Shown here: positions 13,645-24,485 of the stretch, piece by piece
Layout: the number at the start of each line of letters is the position of its first letter
Numbering within the stretch: the first letter of the stretch is position 1
Assembly: GCA_963277665.1 (NCBI GenBank)
Contig: OY728137.1
Span: forward strand, 1,170,772,670 to 1,170,836,669
Source of the DNA: Viscum album
Taxonomy: Eukaryota; Streptophyta; Magnoliopsida; Santalales; Viscaceae
Direction of reading: 5' to 3'
Length of the DNA: 64,000 nucleotides
Made by a program: the position numbers and the translations under genes
The notes under the pieces: model-generated
The model's input: only the letters and a program-made list of their open reading frames with translations
What the model was told of the DNA's origin: nothing
The model's database searches: none

Positions 13645-16429
13645 CATCAATGTATCCTCTCATTATACAATACTAACACATAAATCTATATCACCATTCA
13701 TAAATTATATTTTATTTACAAGTACAAGTTTATCATCCATAATTTATCATATATACAACTATTTTAACACGGAAATAAAATATTCTAATACCATGTTTTG
13801 GAGTGAAGAACCACCAACTGTGTAAAATCGTGATCATATCATAGTGAATGATATCATTTTTGTTGTTTGGCTAATCTCATGTCATGGTGTTTTCCCTCAT
13901 TATATGTTTAATTAATATTCTATGTTTTTTATTTTTAGGGTATATTTATTATTTCTTTAATTAAAAAAAATTACCTCGTGTACGAGAATATCAATATATT
14001 CAAAATACATCATTCGATTGAACTTTCAACTCTATAGTTTTGTCTAAAATGCGGGGGGGGGGGGAGGTTCACCTTGTAGATGTATAATTTATGTGTTAGG
14101 GATTTGTTCCCTTGAATATTTCATTAGGGATTATTAAAATAATTACACAGTTATCAAAAATCATTGAAATACATTCATATATAGTTCCTCCATTTAGGTT
14201 TTTTCTATCACCCGCAATAACTGAACAATAGAGATAAATTATGGGTTTTTATATTTTAAAAGATAGTTATTTTGGTGAAGTAATTATATTGCTGATTTAG
14301 AACAAGATCAAGACCCAATGATGATGAATCTTTAACAAATTGATGATCTACAATCATGGTGGAGCATCATTATAGATTAATTTTACTTTATTATTGATGT
14401 CAAGTAAAATCTCATCATTAATTGATTAATATAGCCTTGATTGATGAAAAATTAAACATGAATTTGTTTTGATTTATATTATTATACTTCTTCTCCACTT
14501 ATAGAAATCATTCATAGTAAAACGATCTATTGGTTAATGTTTTTGGTTATGGAAAACACACCAAACCCCAATTCTTCCATTCTCCCCCAATTCACTACCT
14601 TTATATGATAATGACTTTCATTGATCTTTGAATTGGATGAAAATTTGAAAATTGTAGACTAAATGTGTGGATAAATTTATTAATGGTAAAATTGATACCA
14701 ACACATGTGAGGAAGTGATAATGGAATGTTGTAGATGGGGCGTAGTGGTGGTGGACACAAGATGAAGGATGTAAAGTAGCATTTTGGGTTTAGGATTAAC
14801 TTAAAAAACAATGGTAATGTTGGTTCTTCCTTAAAATGAGGGAGATAAACAAAAAATGGAATGGAAAGTCATTAAAGGTGAGGATACTATGTTAGGGTGT
14901 AACATACATAATATTGGGATGAAATAATGGAAAATATGAGGAAACAATGAATAAAATAGAGGTTAAATTGAGTTTGATGAGGATTACACGATGAAATGAT
15001 GTGTGGTTCTAATTAACACACCATGTAATGTTTTTTTATTAATAAAATTTTCATAGAGCTATTAAATATCACATGATGTGGAGCCTATTAACAAAAAACA
15101 TTTCCCGTTATTCATTGGAGGCAAGTGTTTCTCTAGATCCAAAGATAATTTGTCTTGTGTAGTATCATAACACATGTCATATATGATTAGTGTACATGAC
15201 CCAAGGTATGGAAGTATACATACCAATCTACCTTTATTGATATACATTGAATTTTATTAGAATCACACCACATGATAAATTACCTGACATAACATGGGAT
15301 TTATAACATTTCTATTTCATACATCTAGTTTCATATCTCATGTGGATAGGTGGACATGCTAGGATGTTTGAATCTATATGTCTCAGGATCTAGTTATACC
15401 TTTCCATATATCTGGTGAGTCTCACAAGTCCCAATTTTGTATCAATTAGTGGATACATTATATAGGTTTACCCCACCTATAAATATAATAATAGTATATT
15501 ACTAGATATTATTTTACGTTCACACATAGTGTCTAATAGAATAGATAAATTGTACATTCCATTTTCATATTTTCTCACCACATCTCAAAAAATTATTAGA
15601 ATTAAAAGTTTAAAAGTTTATTTTAAATAATTTTCCTTGTATTGTGTAATGATTCCATACTATTAGTTATTAGATATAATTCATGAGGTGTCCTAAGTAC
15701 TTTGAGGTTTTAATTTCTTTAAAGATAGTAACTATGTTCCTGTAAGATGTTTGAACCAACCATAGTGTCAATAACCCCCTTTCATGACACATGAACAATA
15801 AGGTAAGTGTCCTACACATGATTCAGGAGTAACTGTATCCACATGGATCTGGGTTGTTGATCCACCATTATGGGTGTTTTGTTACAGACAAAATTGTAAT
15901 ATATTGAACTTGATCACTCTATAGTAGCTGGATCAGAGTACCATATAACATCAAGTAATCTTCCCCATATTATAGAGGCTACGAAATATTAGTGAGGGTA
16001 TATAATGATAGAATTGGAGATTCTATTCTAATATTAATGTAGAAAATAAAAAAATAACAAATAATTTCTGTTATCAATACCCCATAATATTAAAATAACC
16101 AAAATAATCAAGACTTACAAAAAGATAATTTCTTTCATGAAATAAATTAATGATATGTCAAAAATATCACACATGTTAAGAATATTCAAAAAATATATAT
16201 CATGAAAAGATCTTATTCAATGAAAACTAAACTATAAAAAATATTAAATTATTGACAAACTGATTTCAAGTAAGGAATCAATAGAAAATCTTAAATTCAT
16301 TTAAGAAATCCAACTCAATCAATCATAATTGGAAAACATTCATACCTATACCTATGAGAATGATTTATCTTTATGTAGCATTTTCCTAGGGCCTCCCTTG
16401 TATGGTGTGATTAAAACACAGTAGTCCAC
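13645..16429. repeat. Array unit, AT-rich part (copy 5), left flank of the element
   Basis: Last array copy of the non-LTR sequence. It ends in TCCAC at 16,425-16,429, which is the left target-site duplication of the composite element. The G run near 14,052-14,064 is the longest of the copies. The 61-codon minus-strand frame recurs at 15,062-15,247. No recognised gene. Confidence 0.7.
16425..16429. repeat. Target-site duplication, left (TCCAC)
   Basis: TCCAC directly precedes the TGACGCACGCC end of the left LTR and is repeated at 26,081-26,085, directly after the CTCTATCA end of the right LTR. A 5-bp duplication is the normal footprint of Ty3/gypsy integrase. Confidence 0.85.
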
Positions 16430-18026
16430 TGACGCACGCCTATCGTGGGGCGTGGAAAAACAATATTTTATTTACCTTATTATAGTATAGCAGTCGATCC
16501 TAGGTAGTCTCCCGAAGAGGAGTTCACACAAAACAAGATTGTCACTTTTTGTTGGTTTTCGTAAAAAGATTGGTTTTAATTAATTTGAATGACTATGAGA
16601 GAAACAAACAACAGAAATTGATTGATTTTAAATGATAAAGGTGGTGATCGGATTTGGGTTCGGCTAGACTTAGTGTTGTGCCATCATGGTTTCCAAATTT
16701 TATCTCTTCTTCTTCCTTAAACTGGTAAGAGAGATGTGATGGGAATTTTCCTTTCTAAAAGCATAAATTGGTATATCCTCCTTCCAATGTGTTTAGGGTT
16801 GTAGAAGGTCTATTGATTAATTAGAGAAATCCCAGACCTGGAATTATTGTTCCCTAATAAACCAATATTTTGACATATAATCCTACACACGTGCTTGACA
16901 ACCGTCAAGCAATCACCACCCAACCCTAATCATGTTCCACCGTATATAGATTAGAATTGGGTGGAGGGAGATGTGATCATCGACCAAAGCAATTTATAAT
17001 TTCTGAATAAAAACCTTAACACAAACACATTCGGAATTTAATACTGAATTAAGAATTGGAACCAAAAGAAGAAAGAAGAACAAATTCTATTCATTTCAAG
17101 CACAAAAACTCAAGCACAACACAAAGGTCCAGCCTCCCCTCTTTCCGATCAGTCAAATGAAACTACCCCTCCATGGATGGGGTAAGAGGGATAATGCAGG
17201 AGAGGAGAGACATTTTAAAATAAAATAAATAAAAGAAAAATCTGATATGTTCTTCTCCTTGGTGTCCCAGAAGGAATGGGGTGGAGAATCAGATGTGTTG
17301 GGGAGGAGGAGCTCTCCTCCTTTTATAGACAGATTTCTGTCTTCCGAATGTTGTCGCGTTTTGGACCCAATAAATGACCTCTTCACGCATTGAGCCATTC
17401 TTCAATGTTGTCTATAATTGTCTTTTCCGTGTCCCATCAAAATCCAAGCGGATATGGACAGGTATTCCGAGAGTTATGGCCCTTTTACTCTGATCATTTA
17501 TTCTGTCTAGTCAGAATCTCCAAAACGCCAAACCCCGGATTAGTAAGATTTAATGGACCATCAAACGGCTGAATCCCTCGGTGATCCCTTACACAAAGAT
17601 GCTCCAAAACTCCTTGTGCGTCCACCCAAAGAATTTGACAATCGTTGGGCCCACAATGGATGAGTTAAGGATCCCACACCAAAACAAGGCAGAATTGGAA
17701 CCTGTTTTCTTGAGCCAACTTGTGAGCTTCTTTAGAGCTTCCATATGGCCGATTAAACTTTTAGTCCAAAAATATTAAATGAATCCCTGTATGTTTAGAA
17801 TCTGGAAAAGAAATAATTTTGCGATTTGGATCAATGTAGATAATGTTATAGCCCAAATACATAAATAAGTTAAAACTGTTAAAAATCCAAAAAGGACATT
17901 TTTTACTATTCAGCTCAAAATAACACCAAAATCATAAAAATGAAACAACTCATCATAGAGGAACACTTTTTTGAGTTTAAAACAATGATATTAATTATAA
18001 ATTAATTGAAAATATTTTCTCTATCA
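16430..18026 (-). mobile_element. LTR A (3' LTR of the composite element), complete
   Basis: 1597 bp from TGACGCACGCC to TTCTCTATCA. The right end is fixed by LTR C, which stops at the same bases next to the target-site duplication. The first 1.2 kb is the sequence captured in the upstream array. The last 400 bp (from about 17,629) is absent from the array copies. The minus-strand TATA box is at 17,318-17,327. LTR A and LTR C differ at very roughly one base in eight by eye, so the insertion is old. Confidence 0.9.
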
Positions 18027-18064
18027 ATTCACCCATACTTAAAATATGCTTGTCGTCAAGCATA
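18027..18064 (-). other. Polypurine-tract region and GACGACAAGC motif
   Basis: On the minus strand, GCTTGACGACAAGCATA is followed by TTTTAAGTATGGGTGAAT and then the LTR start TGATAG. Many plant Tat/Athila-group elements carry a similar 'TTGAGGACAAGC … AAGTTTGGGGG' block just before the 3' LTR, where it serves as the plus-strand primer. The tract here is degenerate (GGGTGAA). Confidence 0.6.
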
Positions 18065-18710
18065 AAATCTCAACATGGAATTCAAAGGGCACCAATGTCA
18101 CCAATATTTAAATTTCAAATGAAAAAAATCAAATGATTATCAATGTCCAATCAAATTTTCCAATTCCATAAAAAATAACAATTTATTTTCTCATTTTTCA
18201 AAGAAACAATCAATTCATGCATTTTACTTTTCCCCTTTGAAAAATAATGAAGCTTCTCCTTTCATTCATTCAAGCTTCTCAATTTATTATTATTAAACAT
18301 GCCAAATCATGACCTACCTCACTTTTGAATCTTTTCTCTCATCACTCATGATACAATAAATATTGGAGTGGTGCTCATATCATTAGAACATGCTCCTTAC
18401 CCATAGGCTTGTAAAGTAACTACTTTCTCCACTTTGTAAAGAAAAAACACACATAAAATCATGAGGACTTGCAATAAAGGTTCAAATGACTCTGTGGCTT
18501 AGGGTTGGTGGGTAAATGATTGAAGTAATTTAAGGCCAGAAGTAGGAGGTTTGACTCTTAAGTATAATGCATGATTAATCAAGTGAAAACACAAGATGAA
18601 CCTCACTCAAATCCCCTTAAAATGTGAATCACAACACCACTCCACTTTCAATGTCATGGGTCATGAATCAATAAATGATTACAAAGAATGATATCATCCA
18701 AGTTCTTCCG

Positions 18711-18815
18711 GTTTTTTTGTAAAGCTCCAGAAAGGCACAAATTTATTTTTTTTATAAAGCTCCAGAAAAGCACAGCATTAATTTTTTTGTAAAGCTCCAG
18801 ACAGGCACAACTTTA
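18711..18815. repeat. 35-bp minisatellite, three copies
   Basis: AAAGCTCCAG begins at 18,721, 18,756 and 18,791. Each copy is followed by a GCACA core and a T-rich spacer. It lies in the non-coding 3' half of internal region 1. The second internal region lacks this part because of its deletion. Confidence 0.85.
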
Positions 18816-19935
18816 ATTTGAATATTTTTCTTTTCTTTTTTTTATGGAGAACCGGATGAAATGAAAGAAGCATAATGAAATGATGACTCATGCCCAATTT
18901 TCTAATAATACGATGCCCAAAATGATGACGCACACATTATACCACCCAAAAATGATACATATCCCAAGGAACGCACACGCAAGGCCCTTCCCCCACACTC
19001 AAACTTGAAATAACCATGAAAAAATACTAAAAGTGCGGGTAGGTAAGGAAAAATTGGATTGTAATGTGGCTTAAACCTATAAGGCAATTCATGGAATCTA
19101 AGGGCTTACGAAGGATAAATGTAAAGTTGGGTCTTAGGATAAAATGTGGCTAGCCAAAGAGATGCCTCAATCATTTTAAATGTGGTTTTTTACAGTCATA
19201 GCTTTGAAAAGTTTCAATACAAGTTCTAGCAGGTGGCACGTCCCAAGATCACTCAAGAAATATGCTCAAGATAAAATAGGCAATATTTGGTCTAGAAATC
19301 CTCTCAGGAATGAGAATATGATATTGGACAATCACTCATGGCATGATTAATAATAAAAAATTAATTCAGATGAATTTCAGAAATTCAAAGAATGAAAAAT
19401 GGAAGGGAAATTTCATTTACATGAATCAATTAATTCCCTCAAATCATGGGTCCTTATTTCAATATCTATGATTCACTTTAATCATCCAATTATCCATTTT
19501 AATCATTCAATCTCATTAAAATTGAAATCTAAAACATAGACTCACTGGATTTCTATGAAACTCATGTCTCATAGAGAAGTCAAGTAAAACACGAATTCAA
19601 GCATGTGCATGCATTTTTTTGATTAATTCTTTAAAAGACTAAAAATGTATGGAATAAAGTTGGATAATATAGAATTGAAACTCTTACTCCCCTGCCAAAT
19701 GGATTCTTTTCTTCCCGACGTATAATCCCAATACAAACTCTTCATTAATGGACCTGAAAAAAAATGAAAACAATTGATAGTGCAGGCCCGTTCAATCATG
19801 CTGGTAAATGACAAAGAAGACAAGTGGAAAACGGGGGAAAATGCTGGTGGCCTCCCGGTAGTGCCTTTGTTTAATGTCGTTGGCTTGACAAAACAAAAAA
19901 AATTAAAATTTTTGAAAAATCACCTGGACTAAAAG

Positions 19936-19975
19936 ATTCCCTCCCCCACACTTAATTGATGCAGTGTCCTCAATG
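19936..19975 (-). other. Second polypurine-like block in internal region 1
   Basis: On the minus strand, ATTGAGGACACTGCATC is followed by AATTAAGTGTGGGGGAGGG. This matches the 'TTGAGGACA … AAGTGTGGGGG' block usually found next to the 3' LTR in this retrotransposon group, yet it lies 1.9 kb away from LTR A. It also survives in internal region 2 at about 22,937-22,976. A third such block is at 18,985-19,009. Confidence 0.5.
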
Positions 19976-20252
19976 AATTCAAATGGATTTAACATGTAAG
20001 AAGATTTGAAAATGAATCACACATCAAGAAAGTGTAAAGGAGAGGTATAGCGTGATTTATTGGCAGTGCAACATTGAGTTAAACTCCCAAGTGTTTCTCT
20101 TTGAAAACCTAAAAAAGTAAAAAAGTTAACATAAGAAATTTATTAAAAGAAATTGAAATGGAAATTGAATAAGAAAATAAGGATAAATCTTGTTTTAATC
20201 CCCCAAGTGGGCCCTAGGTTTTGACTACCTCCAGAGGGGTAGTTCTAATAAG

Positions 20253-21395
20253 TTATCCCCAATCTGATGGTGGGTGAGGTTTCTTGCTCATGAACCAACA
20301 ATAATTCTTCATTCCAGCATGTACGTTTTCCTTTCTGATGATAATTCCTTGTATTGAGTACACCAGATCTGCCCCCTTCACAATTAGAAACCTATTGCAT
20401 GGCGGGGGTAGGATGAAGTATGGAACCACCTCCTCTTCAATTGCTACTTGTGCAACGTCTTTTTCAAAATATATTGGTTTCTCCATATGTTCTGAATGAA
20501 AAGAATAATCAAAGGGAGATTCAAAATTTAAATTTGAAATATTAATTTCAAAATATTACCTTTTAAGGTAGGTAGATTTTAGATTTGATTCTTCATGAAT
20601 AGCCACTTGTAACTCTTCATGGACTTCCTCAAGTAGATGAACAATATCTTCAGGGAGCTCCAGGTGTTCCTCAACTGGTGCATATTCTTTGTCATCTTCT
20701 TCTAAGGCAATGTAAGGATTGACCAAATCGGAAAATTCAAAATTATAAGGAGTGATGCTCAAATCAGTTTGAATGAAATCAGAAAAGGTAGAGTTCATGG
20801 AAGGATCATCTCCCTGAGTTGGGTCTGGTTCAATCACTTCTTTAGTTGAATGTGCCTCTTGGATTTGATTATCACTGGATGGAGGGAGGTAGTTGGGCAC
20901 CTCCATCTTGACTTCAAATTCCACCAATTGGGCGGTGTCTTCCTTCTGCGGTGCTAAATATTCTTGTTTTCAAGGCTTGGGAAGATCAATAAGTTCCTCA
21001 CATTCACTCCAAAATTCATCAAGTTCTTGTTGATCTCCCAAATGTAGCTCGGTAGGGAAGTCATTTTATTTTTCATCAATCTCGAGTATAATTGGTTGAG
21101 TGATGATTAATGATTCTTCATGTACCTCAACATTTACCTCCTCTAGTTCTTCAATGATGAGTGGTGAAATTTATTCCAACACTATCTCAGGTTCTTGCTC
21201 TCGCTTAGGGTCGGGTTGCTCTATCATTCCACGAACATAGTCCAATGCCCATTCTATTTTGCTACCCAAATCATCCAAATTATTGCTAATCCTTTCAACC
21301 CGATCCTTGAGATCACGATAATAAATTTCTGGTTCTTGACATTACACCTGCGAGTAATCTTCCCATGCATAAAAATTTGAATTTGAATACATCAT
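20253..21395 (-). pseudogene. Broken acidic ORF of the non-autonomous element, copy 1
   Basis: A 381-codon frame starting with ATGATG 71 bases downstream of the primer site (protein start MMYSNSNFYAWEDY) and ending at PHPPSDWG plus stop. The frame is unbroken by indels but has stops, for example after SQV near residue 17, after EPEIVLE, at KP*KQE, and a TAA at codon 280. The middle is rich in Glu and Asp (for example LEEDDKEYAPVEEHLELPED and VHEELQVAIHEE), with little Lys or Arg. There is no zinc knuckle, protease or polymerase motif, so I cannot assign a function. The position right after the primer site is where Gag normally starts, but no Gag homology is visible. The longest open parts are 20,556-20,927 and 20,253-20,486. 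The copy at 23,255-24,397 has exactly the same length, which argues that the frame was once a real product. Confidence 0.6.
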
Positions 21396-21465
21396 TGAAA
21401 AAAAAATTAATTTTTTTTTAAATTTGAAAAAGTAAAATATTTACAAACAGGTTGTTGCACATCCT

Positions 21466-21482
21466 CCCCGGCAGCGGCGCCA
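21466..21482 (-). other. Primer-binding site, tRNA-Asp type
   Basis: The minus strand reads TGGCGCCGCTGCCGGGG, four bases (ATCT) after the LTR end GTGCGTCA. Plant Athila/Tat-type elements use TGGCGCCGTTGCCGGGG, complementary to the 3' end of tRNA-Asp, so this site differs at one position. It fixes both the element's orientation and the LTR B boundary. Confidence 0.85.
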
Positions 21483-21486
21483 AGAT

Positions 21487-22785
21487 TGACGCACGCCTGT
21501 CGTAGGGCATGGAAAAAAAAATATTTTATTTACCTAAGTATAGTATAGCAGTCAATCCTAGGTAGTCTCCCGAAGAGGAGTGCACACAAAACAAGGTTTT
21601 TCACTTTTTGTTGGTTTTCATAAAAAGATTGGTTTTAATTAATTTGAATGACTATGAGAGAAACAATCAACAGAAATTGGTTCATTTTAAATGATAAAGG
21701 CGGTGATCGGATTTTGGTTCGGCTAGAGATATTGTTGTGCCATCATGGCTTCCAAATTATATCTCTTCTTCTTCCTTAAACTGGTAAGAGTGATGTGATG
21801 AGAATTTTCCTTTCTAAAACCTTAGATTAGTCTATCCTCCTTCCAATGTGTTTAGGGTTGGAGAAGGTCTATGGATTAATTAGAGCAATCCCAGACCTGG
21901 AATTGATGTTCCCTAATAAACAAAGATTTCGACATACAATCCTACACACGTGCTTGACAACCGTCGAGCAATCACCACCCAACCCTAATCATGTTCCACC
22001 GAATATAGATTAGAATTGGGTGCAGGGAGATGTGATCATCGACCAAAGCAATTTATAATTTCTGAATAAAAACATTAACACAACCGCATTCAGAATTTAA
22101 TACTGAATTATTAATTGGAACCAGAAGAAGAAAGAAGAAAAAATTTTATTCATTTCAAGCACAAAAACTCATGCACAACACATAGGTCCAGCCTCCCCTC
22201 TTTCCGACAGCTCAAATGAAACTAACCCTCTATGGATGGGGTAAGAGAGATAATGTGGGAGAGGAGAGACATTTTAAAATAAAAGAAATAAAAGAAAAAT
22301 ATGAGAAGTTCTTCTCCTTGGTGTCCCAGAAGGAAGGGGGTGGAGAATCAGATGTGTTGGGGAGGAGGAGCTCTCCTCCTTTTATAGCCATATTTCTGTC
22401 CTCCGAATGTTGTCGCGTTATGGACCCAATAAATGACATCTTCACGCATTGAGTCCTTCTTAAATGTTGTTTATAATTGTCTTGGACGTTTCTCTCAAAA
22501 GCGCAGCGGATTTGGACAGGTATTCCGAGAGTTATGGTCCTTTTACTCTGATCATTTATTCTGTCCAGTCAGAATCTCCATAACGCCAAACCTTGGATTA
22601 GGAAGCTTTAATGGACCCTCAAACGGTAGAATCCCTCGGCGATTTCTTAATAAAAGATGCTCCAAAACTCATTGTGCGTCCACCCACTAAATTTGACAAG
22701 CGTTGGGCCCACAAGGGATGAGTTATGGATCCCACACCAAAACAAGGCAGAACTGGAAATAGTTTTCTTGAGCCAACTTGTGAGC
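21487..22785 (-). mobile_element. LTR B (middle LTR), truncated at its U3 start
   Basis: Begins TGACGCACGCC next to the primer site and matches LTR A and LTR C for 1.3 kb. At about 22,785 it jumps (TTGTGAGC then AGGCCCG) into internal-region sequence equivalent to 19,783. The last 300 bp of the LTR, including the real U3 start and the polypurine tract, are gone. The minus-strand TATA box is at 22,377-22,386. Confidence 0.88.
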
Positions 22786-23254
22786 AGGCCCGTTCAATCA
22801 TGCTGGTAAATGACAAAGAAGACAAGTGGAAAATGGAGGAAAATGCGGGTTTCCTCCCGGTAGTGCCTTTGTATAATGTCGTTGGCTTGACAAAACAAAA
22901 AAATTTAAATTTTTTAAAAAATCTCCTGGACTAAAAGATTCCCTCCCCCACACTTAATTGATGCAGTGTCCTCAATGCATTCAAACGGATTTAACATGTA
23001 AGAAGATTTGAAAATGAATCACACCTCAAGAAAGTGTAAAGGAGAGGTATATCCTGATTTATTGGTAGTGCAACATTGAGTTAAGCTCCTAAGTGTTCCT
23101 CTTTGAAAACCTAAAAAAGTAAAAAAGATAACATAAGAAATTTATTAAAAGAAATTGAAATGGAAATTGAATAAGAAAATAAGGATAAATCTTGGTTTAA
23201 TCCCCCAAGTGGGCCCTAGGTTTTGACTGCCTCCAGAGGGGTAGTTCTAATCAG

Positions 23255-24397
23255 TTATCCCCAATCTGATGGTGGGTGAGGTTTGTTCCCCATGAAAGAA
23301 CAAAAATTCTTCTTTCCATCATGTACTTTTTCCTTTCTGATGATAATTCCATGTATTGAGTACACCAGATCTTCCCCCTTCACAATTAGAAACCTATTGC
23401 ATGGCAGGGGTAGGATGAAGTATGGAACCACCTCCTCTTCAGTTGCTACTTGTGCAACGTCTTCTTCAAAATATATTGGTTTCTCCATATGTGCTGAATG
23501 AAAAGAATAATCAAAGGGAGATTCAACATTTAAATTTGAAATATTAATTTCAAAATATTACCTTTTAAGGTAGGTCGATATTAGATTTGGTTCTTCATAA
23601 ATATCCACTTGTAACTCTTCATGGACTTCCTCAAGTAGATGATCAATATCTTCAGGGAGCTCCAGGTGTTCCTCAACCGGTGCATATTCTTTTTCATCTT
23701 CTTCTAAGGCAATGTAAGGATTGACCAAATCTGAAAATTCAAAATTCTAAGGAGTGATGCTCAAATCATTTTGAATGAAATCAGAAAAGGTAGAGTTCAT
23801 GGAAGGATCATCTCCCTGTGTTGGGTCTGGTTCAATCACTTCTTTAGTTGAATGTGCCTCTTGGATTTGATTATCACTGGATGGAGGGAGGTAGTTGGGC
23901 TCCTTCATCTTCACTTAAAATTCCACCAATTGGGTGGTGTCTTCCTTCTGCGGTGCTGGATATTCCTGTTTGCAAGGCTTGGGACGATCAATAAGTTCCT
24001 CACATTCATTCCAAAATTAATCAAGTTCTTGTTGATCTCCCAAATGTATCTCGGTAGGGAAGTCATCTTCTTTTTCATAAATCTCGGGTATAATTGGTTG
24101 AGTGATGATGAATGAGTCTTCATGTACCTCAACATTTACGTCCTCTAGTTCTTCAATGATGAGTGGTGAAATTTTTTCCACCAGTATCTCAGGTTCTTGC
24201 TCCGGCTTAGGGTCGGGTTGCACCATCATTGCAGGAATATAGTCCAATGCCCATTCCATTTTGCTACCCAAATCATCCAAATTATTACTAATCCTTTAAA
24301 CCTAATCATTGAGATCACGATAATCAATTTCTGGTTCTTGATATTGCACCTATGAGTAATCTTCCCGTGCATAAAAATTTGAATTTGAATATATCAT
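23255..24397 (-). pseudogene. Broken acidic ORF of the non-autonomous element, copy 2
   Basis: Same 381-codon frame as at 20,253-21,395, with no net indel between them. It starts with ATG followed by codons for IYSNSNFYARED and ends in KPHPPSDWG plus stop. The longest open parts are 24,017-24,280 (acidic, with PDPKPEQEPEILVEKISP near the N terminus) and 23,255-23,488 (PYFILPLPCNRFLIVKG). Several in-frame stops differ from copy 1 (for example after EDYS and LND), but the TAA after STYLKR at codon 280 is shared. The shared stop may be the true end of a 279-residue protein, with a second frame downstream, or an old mutation present before the dimer formed. Function unknown. Confidence 0.6.
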
Positions 24398-24468
24398 AGA
24401 AAAAAAAATTTAATTTTTTTTTAAATTTGAAAAAGTCAAATATTTACAAATAGGTTGTGGCACATCCT

Positions 24469-24485
24469 CCCTAGAAGCGGCGCCA
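24469..24485 (-). other. Primer-binding site, degenerate tRNA-Asp type
   Basis: The minus strand reads TGGCGCCGCTTCTAGGG. The TGGCGCCGCT core equals that of the site at 21,466, but the distal half has changed. It lies four bases inside the LTR C boundary. Confidence 0.75.

Larger units (their letters stand above)
1..17628. repeat. Tandem array of a 3.98-kb unit (macrosatellite)
   Basis: The same sequence restarts at 1, 3980, 7963, 11946 and 15932, giving unit lengths of 3979, 3983, 3983 and 3986 bp. Copies differ by a few percent by eye, mostly single substitutions, small indels and a variable G run. Each unit holds about 2.8 kb of AT-rich sequence plus the first 1.2 kb of an LTR that also occurs complete at 16,430-18,026, 21,487 and 24,490-26,080. 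Judged by the LTR breakpoint, the natural unit ends are 1695, 5677, 9663 and 13,644. The fifth copy has no breakpoint and passes into the complete LTR. The array enters from beyond position 1. No unit has a convincing gene. Confidence 0.95.
18027..21486 (-). mobile_element. Internal region 1 of the composite element
   Basis: 3.46 kb between LTR A and LTR B. From the primer site downward it holds a leader, the broken 380-codon frame (20,253-21,395), a GTGGGGGAGGG block (19,936-19,975), and then about 1.9 kb with no open frame worth naming. That last stretch contains a 35-bp tandem repeat and a second GTGGGGGAAGGG block (18,985-19,009). No retroviral enzyme motif was found in any frame. Confidence 0.75.

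Noticed and set aside
20492..20559. A 68-nt minus-strand intron in the acidic ORF (AAAAG|GTAATA … TTTTCATTCAG|AAC)
   Set aside because: Donor and acceptor look good, but 68 is not a multiple of three and splicing leads to a stop within about ten codons. The unspliced downstream frame is already in register.
20556..20927. 123-codon ORF as a host gene
   Set aside because: It is an open part of a 381-codon frame inside a retrotransposon, present in a second copy at 23.6-24.0 kb with different stops.
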